From Maritimibacter alkaliphilus HTCC2654 (GTDB lineage Bacteria > Pseudomonadota > Alphaproteobacteria > Rhodobacterales > Rhodobacteraceae), in contig NZ_CH902578.1 in assembly GCF_000152805.1 (NCBI RefSeq), positions 62,001 to 126,000 on the forward strand: a stretch of 64,000 nt of DNA, written 5' to 3'. The translations under genes and the position numbers were made by a program. Under the pieces are notes generated by a model that worked only from the letters and a program-made list of their open reading frames with translations, searched no databases and was not told the DNA's origin. Below, piece by piece: positions 9,084-18,155 of this stretch. Each line of letters opens with the position of its first letter. Within the stretch, counting starts at the first letter, position 1.

Positions 9084-9109
9084 GGAATTCCGCCATGAGG
9101 CGGAATTCC
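9084..9109 (-). terminator. Strong hairpin after the molybdenum hydroxylase gene
   Basis: GGAATTCCGCC and GGCGGAATTCC form perfect 11-bp arms around ATGA, 40-65 bp past the stop codon of the minus-strand IorB-like gene. The U-tract is poor, so termination is plausible but not certain; 3'-end stabilisation is an alternative. Confidence 0.5.
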
Positions 9110-9148
9110 GTGCGTTTATGCAACAGGGCGCAGTCTCATTTGCGCGCC

Positions 9149-11368
9149 TTAGGCGTAGAAGTCGACCTCGTGCCGGAAGGGCATCTTGCGCAGGCGCGTG
9201 CCGTTCAGGTCGAAGATCGCATTCGCGAGGGCGGGGGCCGCCGGGGGCGTGCCGGGTTCGCCGACGCCACCGACCGCACCGCCCAAGGCAAGGGCCTTGA
9301 CCTCGAATTCCGGCGTCGCGTTCATGCGAAGCGCGTCGTGATCCCAGAAGTTGCCTTCGACGACCATGCCGTCTTCGAATGTGATCTCGTCATGGATCGC
9401 GGCGGACAGACCATAGATCGCGCCCGAGATAAGCTGCGCCTCGACGTTGCCGGGGTCGATGATCTTGCCCAGATCGGCGGCGATCCAGACCTTGTCGATC
9501 TTGACCGCGCCGTCCATGTCGGACACCTCGACGATCTCGGCCACGGGCGTCCCGAAGGAATAGGTGACGGCGATGCCGCGCCCTTTGCCCGTAGGTGTTT
9601 TGCCCGTCCAGTTCGCCATTTCGGCCACGGTCTTGACGACCTCGACCGTCTCGGCGTCCACGCCCTCCATATGCGCAAGGCGGAAAGCCACCGGATCGAC
9701 GCCCGCCTTGTGGGCCAGTTCGTCGATGAAGCTTTCCATGAAGAACGCGTTCTGCGAATTGCCGACCGAGCGCCAGAAGCCGACGCGCGGGGACCGCTCG
9801 GGCACGTAGCCCCGGATCAGCACGTTGTCGAAGCCATAGGGCTGTTCGGCCACGCCTTCGGTCACCATCGGGTCGGCCATCGGGCGGTCGATCCCCATGA
9901 ACGCCTTCATCGTCGCGCGCATGACGGACCCGGCGGCGAGGTCGGCCTTGAACATCTCGACCTTGTCGCCGTTCAGGCGTGCCCGCATCCGGCCGATCGC
10001 GCCGGGGCGGTAGAAGTCGTGCCGCATGTCCTCTTCGCGCGACCACGTGACGTTGACCGGGGTGCCGGGCATCTCTTTCGCGACCTTCGCGGCGTAGATG
10101 GCGAAGTCGTTGAAGCCGCGGCGGCCGAAGCTGCCGCCCATGATCGTGGTGTGGACCGTGACCTGATCCTGTTTCAGCCCCACGGCCTTGGCCGTCTGCT
10201 GCTGGGTGATGATCGGGCCCTGAATGCCCGCCCAGAGTTCCAGCGCGTCGCCGGTGAACAGCGCGGTGGCGTTCATCGGCTCCATCGGCGCGTGGGACAG
10301 GAAGGGCGCGCGATACTCGGCCACCACATCGTCGTCGGACTCGGTGATTTCGCCGTGATCGTGCGGGGTCGAGTTCACCTCGCCGTCGAAGGCGGCTTCG
10401 AGGTCTGCGAAAACCTCGTCCGTGGTCGCGCCATAGGGCGCTTCGCCCCATTCAAACGTGATCGCTTCGGCGGCCTGCATGGCGAGCCAAGTGTTGTTGG
10501 CAACCACCGCGACGCCGTCGCCAAGGTCGATGATCTTCTCGATCCCCGGCATCCCTTCGGCCACGCTCGCGTCGAACGAGATCATTTCGCCTTCGATCCG
10601 GGGCGTCATCTTGACGGTCGCGAACTTCATCCCTTCGGCCCGCGTGTCGATGGCGAAGGGCGCGGTGCCCGTCGCTTTGGCCGGCTGGTCCAGGCGTGGG
10701 AGCGCCTTGCCCACCAGCTTGAAATCCTTGGGGTCTTTCAGCGGCGGATTGTCCGGCGGCGTGATGGCGGCGGCGGCTTCGGCAAGCTCCGCGTAAGGAA
10801 GGGTGGTGCCGTCGGTCGCCACGATGGCCCCGTTTTCGGCGCGCAGCTGATCGCGGCCCACGCCCAGTTTCTCGGCGGCGGCGGAAATCAGCATCTCGCG
10901 CGCGGCGGCCCCTGCGATCCGGTTCTTTTCCCACGCGTCCACGGCACTCATCGAGCCGCCGGTGATCTGCATCCCCATCATGCGGGGCATCGCCTCCATC
11001 ACCGTGTTCACCAGCTTGCCCGGCGGTTCGCTGTCATAGCTGCGCGGCAGGATGAACTTGGAGTTGGCATAGGCCTTGGCGGGGGGCCCATGTTCGACGC
11101 GCACCATGCTCATCGGCACTTCCAGTTCCTCGGCCACCAGCGCGGCGAGCGAGGTCTGGACGCCTTGCCCCATCTCGGCACGCGGCACGATGACCGTCAC
11201 GCCGTCCTTGTCGATGATGACATAGGAGTTAAGCGACGCGCCCTCGGACGGGTCGAGCGGATTTTCGGGGTCGCGCGTGATCGCATAGGCGCCGACGGCC
11301 ACGCCGCCGGTCACGGCAACGGCGCCGACGAGGAAGACGCGGCGGGTGATTTTTCCGAGACGGGACAT
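9149..11368 (-). CDS. Molybdopterin-binding aldehyde dehydrogenase-type large subunit (IorB-like)
   Basis: A 739-residue molybdenum hydroxylase large subunit of the isoquinoline 1-oxidoreductase beta group, which oxidises N-heterocycles or aldehydes in the periplasm. The N-terminus carries a Tat-type signal (ITRRVFLVGAVAV), and cofactor motifs include EMGQGVQTSLA, GGSFGRRGFND and the C-terminal GVGEPGTPP with the conserved active-site Glu. The start at 11368 has GGAGG just upstream and lies one base past the stop of the iron-sulfur subunit, so the pair is translationally linked. No MCD chaperone or cytochrome c subunit is present in the window. Substrate unknown. Confidence 0.9.
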   Translation of the reverse strand: MSRLGKITRRVFLVGAVAVTGGVAVGAYAITRDPENPLDPSEGASLNSYVIIDKDGVTVIVPRAEMGQGVQTSLAALVAEELEVPMSMVRVEHGPPAKAYANSKFILPRSYDSEPPGKLVNTVMEAMPRMMGMQITGGSMSAVDAWEKNRIAGAAAREMLISAAAEKLGVGRDQLRAENGAIVATDGTTLPYAELAEAAAAITPPDNPPLKDPKDFKLVGKALPRLDQPAKATGTAPFAIDTRAEGMKFATVKMTPRIEGEMISFDASVAEGMPGIEKIIDLGDGVAVVANNTWLAMQAAEAITFEWGEAPYGATTDEVFADLEAAFDGEVNSTPHDHGEITESDDDVVAEYRAPFLSHAPMEPMNATALFTGDALELWAGIQGPIITQQQTAKAVGLKQDQVTVHTTIMGGSFGRRGFNDFAIYAAKVAKEMPGTPVNVTWSREEDMRHDFYRPGAIGRMRARLNGDKVEMFKADLAAGSVMRATMKAFMGIDRPMADPMVTEGVAEQPYGFDNVLIRGYVPERSPRVGFWRSVGNSQNAFFMESFIDELAHKAGVDPVAFRLAHMEGVDAETVEVVKTVAEMANWTGKTPTGKGRGIAVTYSFGTPVAEIVEVSDMDGAVKIDKVWIAADLGKIIDPGNVEAQLISGAIYGLSAAIHDEITFEDGMVVEGNFWDHDALRMNATPEFEVKALALGGAVGGVGEPGTPPAAPALANAIFDLNGTRLRKMPFRHEVDFYA

Positions 11369-11369
11369 A

Positions 11370-11834
11370 TCAGGCCTCCTGCATCGCTTTGGCCGCATCA
11401 TGGATCGCGGCGCGGATTTTCGGATAGGTGCCGCAGCGGCAGAGGTTGCCCTGCATGGCGTCGTCGATGTCCTGATCGGTCGGGTTCGGAATGTCGGCGA
11501 GCAGGGCGGCGGCCTGCATGATCTGTCCGGACTGGCAATAGCCGCATTGCGCGACGTTGTTGTCGACCCAGGCCTGCTGAATGGCGGCCAGATTATCCGG
11601 CGTGCCGACGCCCTCGATCGTGGTCACCTCGCCCTCGACCGCTTCGAGCGGCAGCTGGCAGGACCGCTGGGCGATGCCGTCGACCTGAACCGTGCAGGCC
11701 CCGCAGGCCGCGACACCGCAGCCGAACTTGGTGCCCGTCAGGCCCAGTTCGTCGCGCAAGACCCACAGAAGCGGCACCTCGCCCGGCAGGTCGACGTCGT
11801 GCGACGTTCCGTTGACGGTGATCTTGTAACTCAT
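11370..11834 (-). CDS. [2Fe-2S] small subunit of a molybdenum hydroxylase (IorA-like)
   Basis: A 154-residue protein carrying two [2Fe-2S] clusters: a plant-ferredoxin-type set C39, C44, C47 and C59, and a second set C97, C100, C132 and C134 (CGYCQSGQ and CRCG). It passes electrons from the molybdenum centre of the partner encoded immediately downstream. It has no signal peptide of its own; in this family it is co-exported with the Tat-targeted large subunit. The gene is divergent from a TetR regulator. Confidence 0.93.
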   Translation of the reverse strand: MSYKITVNGTSHDVDLPGEVPLLWVLRDELGLTGTKFGCGVAACGACTVQVDGIAQRSCQLPLEAVEGEVTTIEGVGTPDNLAAIQQAWVDNNVAQCGYCQSGQIMQAAALLADIPNPTDQDIDDAMQGNLCRCGTYPKIRAAIHDAAKAMQEA

Positions 11835-11877
11835 GGCTGGTCTCTCCCGTGACTGGCTGTTCGCGCGCCATTGCTTC

Positions 11878-11935
11878 TGACAAAATGCACGAAAAATGTC
11901 AGCGCGTCAATTGACAGATTTTGTCCAAAGTGTCA
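11878..11935. promoter_or_regulatory. Tandem TGACA-N14-TGTCA dyads, candidate TetR operators
   Basis: Two copies of TGACA-N14-TGTCA occur at 11878-11901 and 11912-11935, 34 bp apart centre to centre, within the 111 bp between the divergent starts of the molybdenum hydroxylase small subunit and the TetR gene. A 10-bp palindrome, GTCAATTGAC (11906-11915), lies between and overlaps them. The layout fits two regulator dimers on one face of the DNA controlling both directions. Confidence 0.65.
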
Positions 11936-11945
11936 GAAGGCTCTC

Positions 11946-12545
11946 ATGCAGGTTGATACGGGACGAATTGGGCAGTCGGATGACAAACAGCAGGTGATCC
12001 TCACCGCTGCGATGGCGGCGTTCGCCCAATACGGCTTTCGCCGGGTGTCGATGGACGAGATCGCCAAGCGGGCGGGCATGTCGCGCGCGGCGCTCTATCT
12101 GCATTTCCGCAACAAGGAAGACATCTTCGCCACGGGTGTCGAGCTTTACTTCGAACAGGTCGCGGGCGCGATGGCGGACGTTCTGCACGGCGCGGGCGAT
12201 CCGGTCGAAGCGCTTAGGGGCGCATTCGCGGCCAAGGTCGCGCCGCCTTACGACATGCTGATGGATTCACCGCATGGCGAGGAACTTATCGACCTCAAGA
12301 CCACCGCCGCCGCCGGCGTAGTGGCCGAGGGCGACGCAAAGCTGATCGCGGTGATTTCGGACTGGCTCGCACGGGCGCAGGCGGCGGGCAGGGTGACGCT
12401 CGAGGATTATGGAACGCCGGAGGATGCCGCCCGCACGATCCTGAACGCGCTTCACGGCGTCGTCATGGCCGCGCGCAGCTATGCCGTGCTGCGCGCCGAC
12501 CTCGACCGCCTCGCGCGGCTCATCGGACGGTCGCTGCGGTCCTGA
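11946..12545 (+). CDS. TetR/AcrR family transcriptional regulator
   Basis: A 199-residue regulator with an N-terminal TetR helix-turn-helix (about residues 18-61: ILTAAMAAFAQYGF, then MDEIAKRAGMSRAALYLHF) and a ligand-binding C-terminal domain. The start at 11946 follows AGAAGG with 5-nt spacing; an in-frame ATG at 11871 would place both dyad operators inside the coding sequence. Its position opposite the iron-sulfur/molybdenum hydroxylase genes suggests that it represses them and itself in response to their substrate. The stop is three bases from the convergent SDR gene. Confidence 0.9.
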   Translation: MQVDTGRIGQSDDKQQVILTAAMAAFAQYGFRRVSMDEIAKRAGMSRAALYLHFRNKEDIFATGVELYFEQVAGAMADVLHGAGDPVEALRGAFAAKVAPPYDMLMDSPHGEELIDLKTTAAAGVVAEGDAKLIAVISDWLARAQAAGRVTLEDYGTPEDAARTILNALHGVVMAARSYAVLRADLDRLARLIGRSLRS

Positions 12546-12548
12546 CCG

Positions 12549-13310
12549 CTACATCTGACCGCCGGCGATCTCGATGGTCTGGCCGTTCACGCTTTCCGAT
12601 CCCGCGCCGACCAGCCACATCGCGGCCGCCGCGACCTCTTCGGGCTGGATCAGGCGTTTGTGGCGGTTGAGATCGCGCATCATGGCCAGCGCCGCCTCGC
12701 GGTCGCCGCCGATCTTTTCCGAGATCGCATCCACGTTGCGGGTGACGATGGCGGTATCGACATAGGCCGGGCAAATCGCGTTGAACGTAAGCCCCGATCC
12801 CATGAAATCTTCCGAGAACGACCGGATCAGGCCAATGACCCCGTGTTTCGAGGCGGAATAGGCGCCCGCGCCCTTCAGCCCCTTGAGCCCCGCGATGGAC
12901 GAGATCGCGACGACACGGCCCCAATCCTCGCGCTCCATGTCTGGCACCACTTCGCGCAGCGTGTAGAACACCCCGTCGAGGTTCACCGACATCACCTTGC
13001 GCCACATCTCGGTCGAGGTCTTGGTAAGCTTGCGCCCCTCGGCGATCCCCGCGTTCGCGACGCAGATGGTGATCGGCCCACGCGCCTCGCGCGCCTTGGC
13101 GACCGCCGATTTGACGTCGGCCTCGTCCGACACGTCCATCACGCCCGGATGCAGGTTCGGATGCGCCTTGGCCGCGTCCTCCAGAACCTCGATCCGGCGT
13201 CCGGTGATGGTCACGTCGGCCCCGGCGCCCGCCAGCGATGTCGCGATGGCCAGACCGATGCCCGTGCCGCCGCCCGTCACAAGCGCATGTTTTCCCGTCA
13301 GTTCGTTCAT
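12549..13310 (-). CDS. Short-chain dehydrogenase/reductase
   Basis: A 253-residue classical SDR. The NAD(P)-binding TGGGTGIG lies at about 12-19, NAG at 86-88, and the catalytic S138, Y151 and K155 (YSASK) are intact. An arginine pair after the second strand (TGRR) suggests, but does not prove, NADP preference. Sequence flavour is near 3-hydroxybutyrate or 3-oxoacyl reductases, but I cannot assign a substrate. GGGAGGA precedes the ATG at 13310. It is tail-to-tail with the TetR gene. Confidence 0.9.
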   Translation of the reverse strand: MNELTGKHALVTGGGTGIGLAIATSLAGAGADVTITGRRIEVLEDAAKAHPNLHPGVMDVSDEADVKSAVAKAREARGPITICVANAGIAEGRKLTKTSTEMWRKVMSVNLDGVFYTLREVVPDMEREDWGRVVAISSIAGLKGLKGAGAYSASKHGVIGLIRSFSEDFMGSGLTFNAICPAYVDTAIVTRNVDAISEKIGGDREAALAMMRDLNRHKRLIQPEEVAAAAMWLVGAGSESVNGQTIEIAGGQM

Positions 13311-13500
13311 GGTTCCTCCCGCGTTTGTGGTTACGCTACGCCTGTGACGCTGCGGCGCAATCGCTACGTTACGGAAATGCTGCACCTGCGAGGGGTTGCG
13401 TCGGCAAGATTGTTCCTCAATAAACGGTGGCTGATGAAATTATGTTGCGCGAGAGATTCTGCTGCTCAAGTGGCTCGACATACCGCCCTTCTGGCTGATC

Positions 13501-13911
13501 GTGGCGATCGCCGCGTCGTTCGGGCTGGACCGGCTGGTTCCCGGCGGCACGTTCGGGCCGGGCTGGGTGCGCTATCTGGGCGATGCCCTTGTCGTGGTCG
13601 GCCTGGGGCTGATGGCCTTGGCGCTCGTGGAGTTTCTGCGCGGGCGAACGAGCTTCGTTCCGCGCCGCGTGCCCTCGGCCTTTCTGCGATCCGGCATCTA
13701 CCGCGTGACGCGCAACCCGATCTACCTCGGCGACGCGCTGGTGCTGGCAGGCGTGATCCTGCATCTCGACGTGCCGCTCGCGCTGATCCTCGTCCCGATC
13801 TTCGCCGCCTTCATCGCGCACAGGTTCATCCGGGGCGAGGAGCGGGGCCTGATCGAAGCCTTTGGCGACGAGGCGCGGGACTGGATGGACCGCGTGGGCC
13901 GATGGTTGTGA
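13501..13911 (+). CDS. Isoprenylcysteine methyltransferase (ICMT/PEMT)-like membrane protein, start uncertain
   Basis: A 136-residue integral membrane protein with the C-terminal methyltransferase signature of the ICMT/PEMT group: GIYRVTRNPIYLG, then an EERGLIEAFGDEARDW segment. Such proteins methylate small hydrophobic or lipid acceptors using SAM. The only standard start in frame is GTG at 13501, but the frame stays open back to 13438 and encodes a family-like continuation (KWLDIPPFWLIVAIAASF), so the true N-terminus is probably upstream, using a CTG start or after a small frameshift between an ATG at 13442 and this frame. Confidence 0.7.
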   Translation: MAIAASFGLDRLVPGGTFGPGWVRYLGDALVVVGLGLMALALVEFLRGRTSFVPRRVPSAFLRSGIYRVTRNPIYLGDALVLAGVILHLDVPLALILVPIFAAFIAHRFIRGEERGLIEAFGDEARDWMDRVGRWL

Positions 13912-13985
13912 CGCAGGGGCAAGCACGCTAGGAGAACATAAAGTCGCAAACCCTACGGTTTCGGTCGCAATCCGGAATCGTAGCG

Positions 13986-14001
13986 TATAGGAAATTTTCT
14001 T
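13986..14001. promoter_or_regulatory. TATAGGAAA motif upstream of pntA
   Basis: TATAGGAAATTTTCTT repeats the left arm and spacer of the glcB palindrome at a similar distance from the gene start (57-65 bp against 65-73 bp). The right arm is only partly conserved. Candidate shared operator for central-carbon and NADPH genes. Confidence 0.35.
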
Positions 14002-14050
14002 GAGACTGCGGGGGAAACACCCGCGGCGTGAGTGGGAGAAGGAAAGTACC

Positions 14051-15625
14051 GTGAAGATAGGGGTTCCAAAGGAAACCATCGCGGGGGAAAACCGCGTTGC
14101 CATGACGCCGGAATCGGCGGGCATGTTGCAGAAGCTGGGGTATGACTGCCTCATCGAAACCAAGGCCGGCGAAAAAGCCGGGTTCAACGATGCGGATTAC
14201 GAAGCCGCGGGCGTGAAGGTGGTCAAGACCGCCGCGAGCCTGTGGAAAGAGGCCGACATCATCGCCAAGGTGCGTATTCCGACCGATACGGAACTCAAGC
14301 GCCTGACCAAGGACAAGACGCTCATCACCTTCTTCAACCCCGGTGGGAACGAAGAGGGGCTGGAGCTGGCCAAGTCCAAGGGCGCGACCGTCATCGCGAT
14401 GGAAATGGTGCCGCGCATCAGCCGCGCGCAGAAGATGGACGCACTGTCGTCGATGGCCAACATCGCGGGCTACCGTGCCGTGATCGAAGCGGGCAACAAC
14501 TTCGGTCGGTTCTTCACCGGTCAGGTGACGGCGGCGGGCAAGGTGCCCCCGGCGAAAGTGCTCGTCATCGGTGCCGGCGTGGCCGGGCTTGCCGCGATCG
14601 GCACCTCGACCTCGCTGGGTGCGCAGACCTTCGCCTTCGACGTGCGGCCCGAAGTGGCCGAGCAGGTCGAGTCGATGGGTGCCGAGTTCGTTTATCTCGA
14701 CTTCGAGGAAGAGCAGGCCGACGGCGCCGCGACAGGTGGCTACGCCGCCGTATCGTCGCCGGAGTTCCGCGAGGCCCAGCTTGCCAAGTTCCGCGAACTG
14801 GCCCCCGACATGGATATCGTCATCACGACGGCGCTCATCCCGAACCGGGAAGCGCCGAAGCTGTGGCTGAAGGACATGATCGACTCGATGAAGCCGGGTT
14901 CGGTCATCGTCGACCTCGCCGCCGAAAAGGGCGGGAACGCCGAAGGCACGGTGATGGACGAGAAGGTGGTGACGCCCAACGGCGTGACGATCATCGGCTA
15001 CACCGATTTCCCGAGCCGCATGGCGACCCAGTCGTCCACGCTCTACGCCAACAACATCCGGCACATGATGACCGATCTGACGCCCGACAAGGACGGCAAG
15101 ATCAACGTCAACATGGAGGACGACGTCATCCGCGGGTCCACCGTGACCCATGCGGGCGAGATCACATTCCCGCCGCCGCCGCCGAAAGTGCAGGCCATCG
15201 CGGCCCAGAAAAAGGCGCCGCCGCCCAAGGAACTGACGGCGGAAGAGAAGCGGGCGCAGGAAATCGCGGCCTTCAAGCAGCAGACCAAGACGCAGGCGAC
15301 CCTTCTGGTCGTGGGCGGTGGCCTGATCCTGCTTGCCGGTCTCTTCGCGCCCGCCAGCTTCATGCAGCACTTCATCGTGTTCGTGCTGTCGGTCTTCGTC
15401 GGCTTCCAGGTCATCTGGAACGTGTCGCACTCGCTGCACACGCCGCTGATGGCCGTCACCAACGCCATTTCGTCGATCATCATCCTCGGTGCGCTCATGC
15501 AGATCGGATCGGGGAGCTTCCTCGTGATCCTGCTGGCGGCCGTGTCGGTCTTCATGGCCGGGATCAACATCTTCGGCGGCTTCCTCGTCACCCGGCGCAT
15601 GCTCGCCATGTTCCAGAAATCGTAA
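14051..15625 (+). CDS. pntA: NAD(P) transhydrogenase subunit alpha
   Basis: Membrane transhydrogenase subunit carrying the NAD(H)-binding domain I (residues about 1-380, alanine-dehydrogenase-like fold with [14 protein letters not shown]) and the first membrane helices of domain II after a Pro/Lys-rich linker (about 395-425). With PntB it uses the proton gradient to make NADPH from NADH. The start is GTG at 14051, giving [10 protein letters not shown], which is the normal N-terminus; 524 residues is the full E. coli-like alpha length, in contrast to species that split it into PntAA and PntAB. pntB follows after 15 bp. Confidence 0.97.
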   Translation: MKIGVPKETIAGENRVAMTPESAGMLQKLGYDCLIETKAGEKAGFNDADYEAAGVKVVKTAASLWKEADIIAKVRIPTDTELKRLTKDKTLITFFNPGGNEEGLELAKSKGATVIAMEMVPRISRAQKMDALSSMANIAGYRAVIEAGNNFGRFFTGQVTAAGKVPPAKVLVIGAGVAGLAAIGTSTSLGAQTFAFDVRPEVAEQVESMGAEFVYLDFEEEQADGAATGGYAAVSSPEFREAQLAKFRELAPDMDIVITTALIPNREAPKLWLKDMIDSMKPGSVIVDLAAEKGGNAEGTVMDEKVVTPNGVTIIGYTDFPSRMATQSSTLYANNIRHMMTDLTPDKDGKINVNMEDDVIRGSTVTHAGEITFPPPPPKVQAIAAQKKAPPPKELTAEEKRAQEIAAFKQQTKTQATLLVVGGGLILLAGLFAPASFMQHFIVFVLSVFVGFQVIWNVSHSLHTPLMAVTNAISSIIILGALMQIGSGSFLVILLAAVSVFMAGINIFGGFLVTRRMLAMFQKS

Positions 15626-15640
15626 GGGGGAGACGGACTT

Positions 15641-17116
15641 ATGGAATTCGGATTCACCACCGCGGCCTACGTGGTCGCAGCCGTCCTCTTCATCCTGTCG
15701 CTGGGCGGGCTTTCGGGCCAGGAAAGCGCCAAACGGGCTGTCTGGTACGGCATCGTCGGCATGGCGCTGGCGGTTTTCGCAACGCTGATCGGGCCGGGCA
15801 CCGGCCTGTGGCTTCTGTCGGTCGTGCTCGTCGCGGCGGGCGGGATCATCGGCTTCTACGTCGCCAAGCGCGTCCAGATGACCGAGATGCCGCAACTCGT
15901 GGCGGCCATGCACTCGCTCGTCGGTCTGGCAGCCGTGTTCGTGGGCTACAACGCGCATCTCGAAATGGGCCGCGTGGCCGAGATCATGGCGTCGGCCCCC
16001 ACCTCGCTCAACGCGCAAGGCATGTCCGTCTGGCTGCATGAGCAGGGGCTGGGCACGTTCGGGGAACTGATCGCCAAGAAAAGCCAGGCCGAGCTGAACA
16101 TCCTCAAGGTTGAGCTGTTCCTTGGGATCTTCATCGGGGCCGTGACCTTCACCGGCTCGGTGATCGCCTATGGCAAACTTGCGGGCAAAGTGACCTCGGC
16201 GGCCAAGAAGCTGCCCGGCGGCCACGTTCTGAACGCGGGCGCCGCGATCATCTCGCTCATCGCGCTGATCTGGTACGTGGGCTCGGGCGCATTCCTGCCG
16301 CTCGCGATCATGACCGTCATGGCGCTTTTCATCGGCTACCACCTCATCATGGGGATCGGCGGCGCGGACATGCCCGTCGTGGTCTCGATGCTCAACTCGT
16401 ATTCGGGCTGGGCGGCGGCGGCCATCGGCTTCTCGCTGGGCAACGACCTCCTGATCGTGGTCGGCGCACTCGTGGGCTCGTCCGGTGCGATCCTGTCCTA
16501 CATCATGTGTAAGGCGATGAACCGGTCCTTCGTCTCGGTCATTCTGGGCGGCTTCGGCGGCCCGGCGGGCGAGCAGATGGAGATCGAAGGCGAGCAGAAG
16601 CCGATCGATGCCGAAGGTGTCGCGCAGGCGCTCAAGGATGCCGACAGCATCGTGATCGTGCCGGGCTACGGCATGGCCGTGGCGCAGGCGCAGAACGCGG
16701 TCAGCGACCTGACCAAGAAGCTGCGCGGGCAGGGGAAAGAGGTGCGTTTCGCCATCCACCCGGTCGCCGGGCGTCTTCCGGGCCACATGAACGTGCTGCT
16801 GGCCGAGGCCAAGGTGCCTTACGACATCGTGCTCGAGATGGAAGAGATCAACGACGACTTCCCCTCGACCGACGTGGTCATCGTCATCGGCTCGAACGAC
16901 ATCGTGAACCCGGCGGCGCAGGAAGATCCGAACTCGCCCATCGCCGGGATGCCGGTGCTGGAGGTCTGGAAGGCCAAGGACGTGTTCGTGTCGAAGCGCG
17001 GGCAGGGCACCGGCTATTCGGGCATCGAGAACCCGCTGTTCTACAAGGACAACACGCGGATGTTCTACGGCGACGCCAAGGATTCGGTCACCAGCCTCTT
17101 GTCGCTGCTCGACTGA
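15641..17116 (+). CDS. pntB: NAD(P) transhydrogenase subunit beta
   Basis: A 491-residue partner of PntA. About nine hydrophobic segments (residues 1-280) form the proton channel of domain II, followed by the NADP(H)-binding domain III, with the family motif [11 protein letters not shown], then [19 protein letters not shown] and a C-terminal [17 protein letters not shown]. The active complex is (alpha-beta)2. A bidirectional terminator directly after the stop ends the two-gene operon. Confidence 0.97.
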   Translation: MEFGFTTAAYVVAAVLFILSLGGLSGQESAKRAVWYGIVGMALAVFATLIGPGTGLWLLSVVLVAAGGIIGFYVAKRVQMTEMPQLVAAMHSLVGLAAVFVGYNAHLEMGRVAEIMASAPTSLNAQGMSVWLHEQGLGTFGELIAKKSQAELNILKVELFLGIFIGAVTFTGSVIAYGKLAGKVTSAAKKLPGGHVLNAGAAIISLIALIWYVGSGAFLPLAIMTVMALFIGYHLIMGIGGADMPVVVSMLNSYSGWAAAAIGFSLGNDLLIVVGALVGSSGAILSYIMCKAMNRSFVSVILGGFGGPAGEQMEIEGEQKPIDAEGVAQALKDADSIVIVPGYGMAVAQAQNAVSDLTKKLRGQGKEVRFAIHPVAGRLPGHMNVLLAEAKVPYDIVLEMEEINDDFPSTDVVIVIGSNDIVNPAAQEDPNSPIAGMPVLEVWKAKDVFVSKRGQGTGYSGIENPLFYKDNTRMFYGDAKDSVTSLLSLLD

Positions 17117-17138
17117 TCCTTTCGCAAGACAAGGAAAA

Positions 17139-17164
17139 GGCCCCGCGATCTGCGGGGCCATTTT
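17139..17164. terminator. Bidirectional terminator between pntB and a pilin-like gene
   Basis: GGCCCCGC (17139-17146) and GCGGGGCC (17152-17159) around GATCT, with ATTTT on the plus strand and TTTTCC on the minus strand. It serves pntB and the convergent small gene ending at 17184. Confidence 0.9.
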
Positions 17165-17183
17165 CGTTTCGGGGCCGGGCGGT

Positions 17184-17417
17184 TCAGTCCAGTTCGCTGG
17201 CGCCGTCCGCCTCGTCCTCCTGCCCGAATGTTTCGAGTGAGAAATCGTTGTCGGCGATTTCGACCATCGTGTCGTCAACCGCGTCGGCGAGTCCGGTGAC
17301 GCTTTGGTCGAAGGCGAAGATCACCCCGGTCGCAAGGCCGAATACGGCGGCGGTGAGAACAAGCCAGTCAACGGTGACAGCACCTGCATCGCTGCCGAAA
17401 AAAGTTTTCAAACGCAT
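17184..17417 (-). CDS. Pilin-like small membrane protein (Flp/TadE-like N-terminus)
   Basis: A 77-residue protein with a short basic leader (MRLKTFFGSD), the segment AGAVTVDWLVLTAAVFGLA forming one hydrophobic helix, and a very acidic tail. This layout is typical of small Roseobacter proteins annotated as Flp/type IVb pilin-like; the usual pilin cleavage Glu at +5 is replaced by Asp in VTVD, so processing is uncertain. No tad genes are in the window. The next minus-strand gene upstream has a related N-terminus (GAITVDFVVFWGG), so the two form a paralogous pair. Confidence 0.75.
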   Translation of the reverse strand: MRLKTFFGSDAGAVTVDWLVLTAAVFGLATGVIFAFDQSVTGLADAVDDTMVEIADNDFSLETFGQEDEADGASELD

Positions 17418-17609
17418 CGGTTTTCAATCCAGTCATAATGTGTCGTCCGAAATAAAAGTTATGTGGTCAATGCGGTCGCGTCGTGGCCCGAACCGGCGCG
17501 ATGAAAGGTTCTTTTGGGACCGCCGCGTCACAGCTGTTACCAGATGATTGACGCGGGGGCCGGTCTGCGGCGCGGGCGGCCCGATCCGTCCGCCTGCGCC
17601 TGTCGGGCA

Positions 17610-18155
17610 TCAGTCGTTCCACCCGTTGTGGTTGCCGTTGTTCCCGTTGTTCCCGTTATTGCCGTTGTTTCCCGAATTCCCGTTGTTTCCGGAATTGCCG
17701 TTCGAACCGGAATCGCTCATCCCGTTGGACCCCGATCCCCAGTCGTCACGCCCGTTCGGGTTTTCGCCGGCATTCCCGACATCCTTGTCGTTGCCCGGGT
17801 TGCCCGTGCCACCGTCGTTGCCGCTGTCGCTTCCGCTGTCGGAGCCTCCGGTTTCGTTTGACGCCGTGTCCTCGGTCCCGGTCACGTCATCGTCGGACGG
17901 GTCGTCGTCGTTTCCGGTCTGGTCGGGTGCGGCGGTCGTGGCGATGCCGGTGATTTCTTCGAGCGACAGGTTGGTCGCCGCGATTTCCTCCAGCGCGCCC
18001 GAGATGCCGTCGGCGGCGCGGATCACGCCATGCGACACGTCGCCGACGACGGTATAGGCCATCAGCATGGAGCCCCCCCAGAACACCACGAAATCGACCG
18101 TGATGGCGCCGGTTTCGTCTTTGAGGAAGTTCGATATCGCGGATTTGAGCAGCAT
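17610..18155 (-). CDS. Pilin-like protein with acidic, Asn/Gly-repeat tail
   Basis: 181 residues. The N-terminus (KDETGAITVDFVVFWGG) matches the pilin-like neighbour ending at 17184, followed by one hydrophobic helix to about residue 38. After an amphipathic stretch comes an acidic Thr/Asp/Ser region (80-115) and then an almost pure Asn/Gly/Ser tail (about 140-178) made of short NNG and NSG repeats. The tail is probably extracellular and disordered. The tail's DNA (17622-17708) is a degenerate tandem repeat that could expand or contract. Function unknown; a surface filament or matrix component is possible. Confidence 0.75.
   Translation of the reverse strand: MLLKSAISNFLKDETGAITVDFVVFWGGSMLMAYTVVGDVSHGVIRAADGISGALEEIAATNLSLEEITGIATTAAPDQTGNDDDPSDDDVTGTEDTASNETGGSDSGSDSGNDGGTGNPGNDKDVGNAGENPNGRDDWGSGSNGMSDSGSNGNSGNNGNSGNNGNNGNNGNNGNHNGWND

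Noticed and set aside
13928-17278. Very long open frame on the minus strand opposite pntA-pntB
   Set aside because: It is the antisense shadow of two unmistakable transhydrogenase genes; its product is His/Arg/Asp-rich low complexity, as expected from GC-rich codon bias.
17622-17708. Short tandem DNA repeats resembling a repeat array
   Set aside because: They keep an open frame encoding Asn/Gly repeats of a protein, vary in unit length and have no spacers, so this is not a CRISPR.
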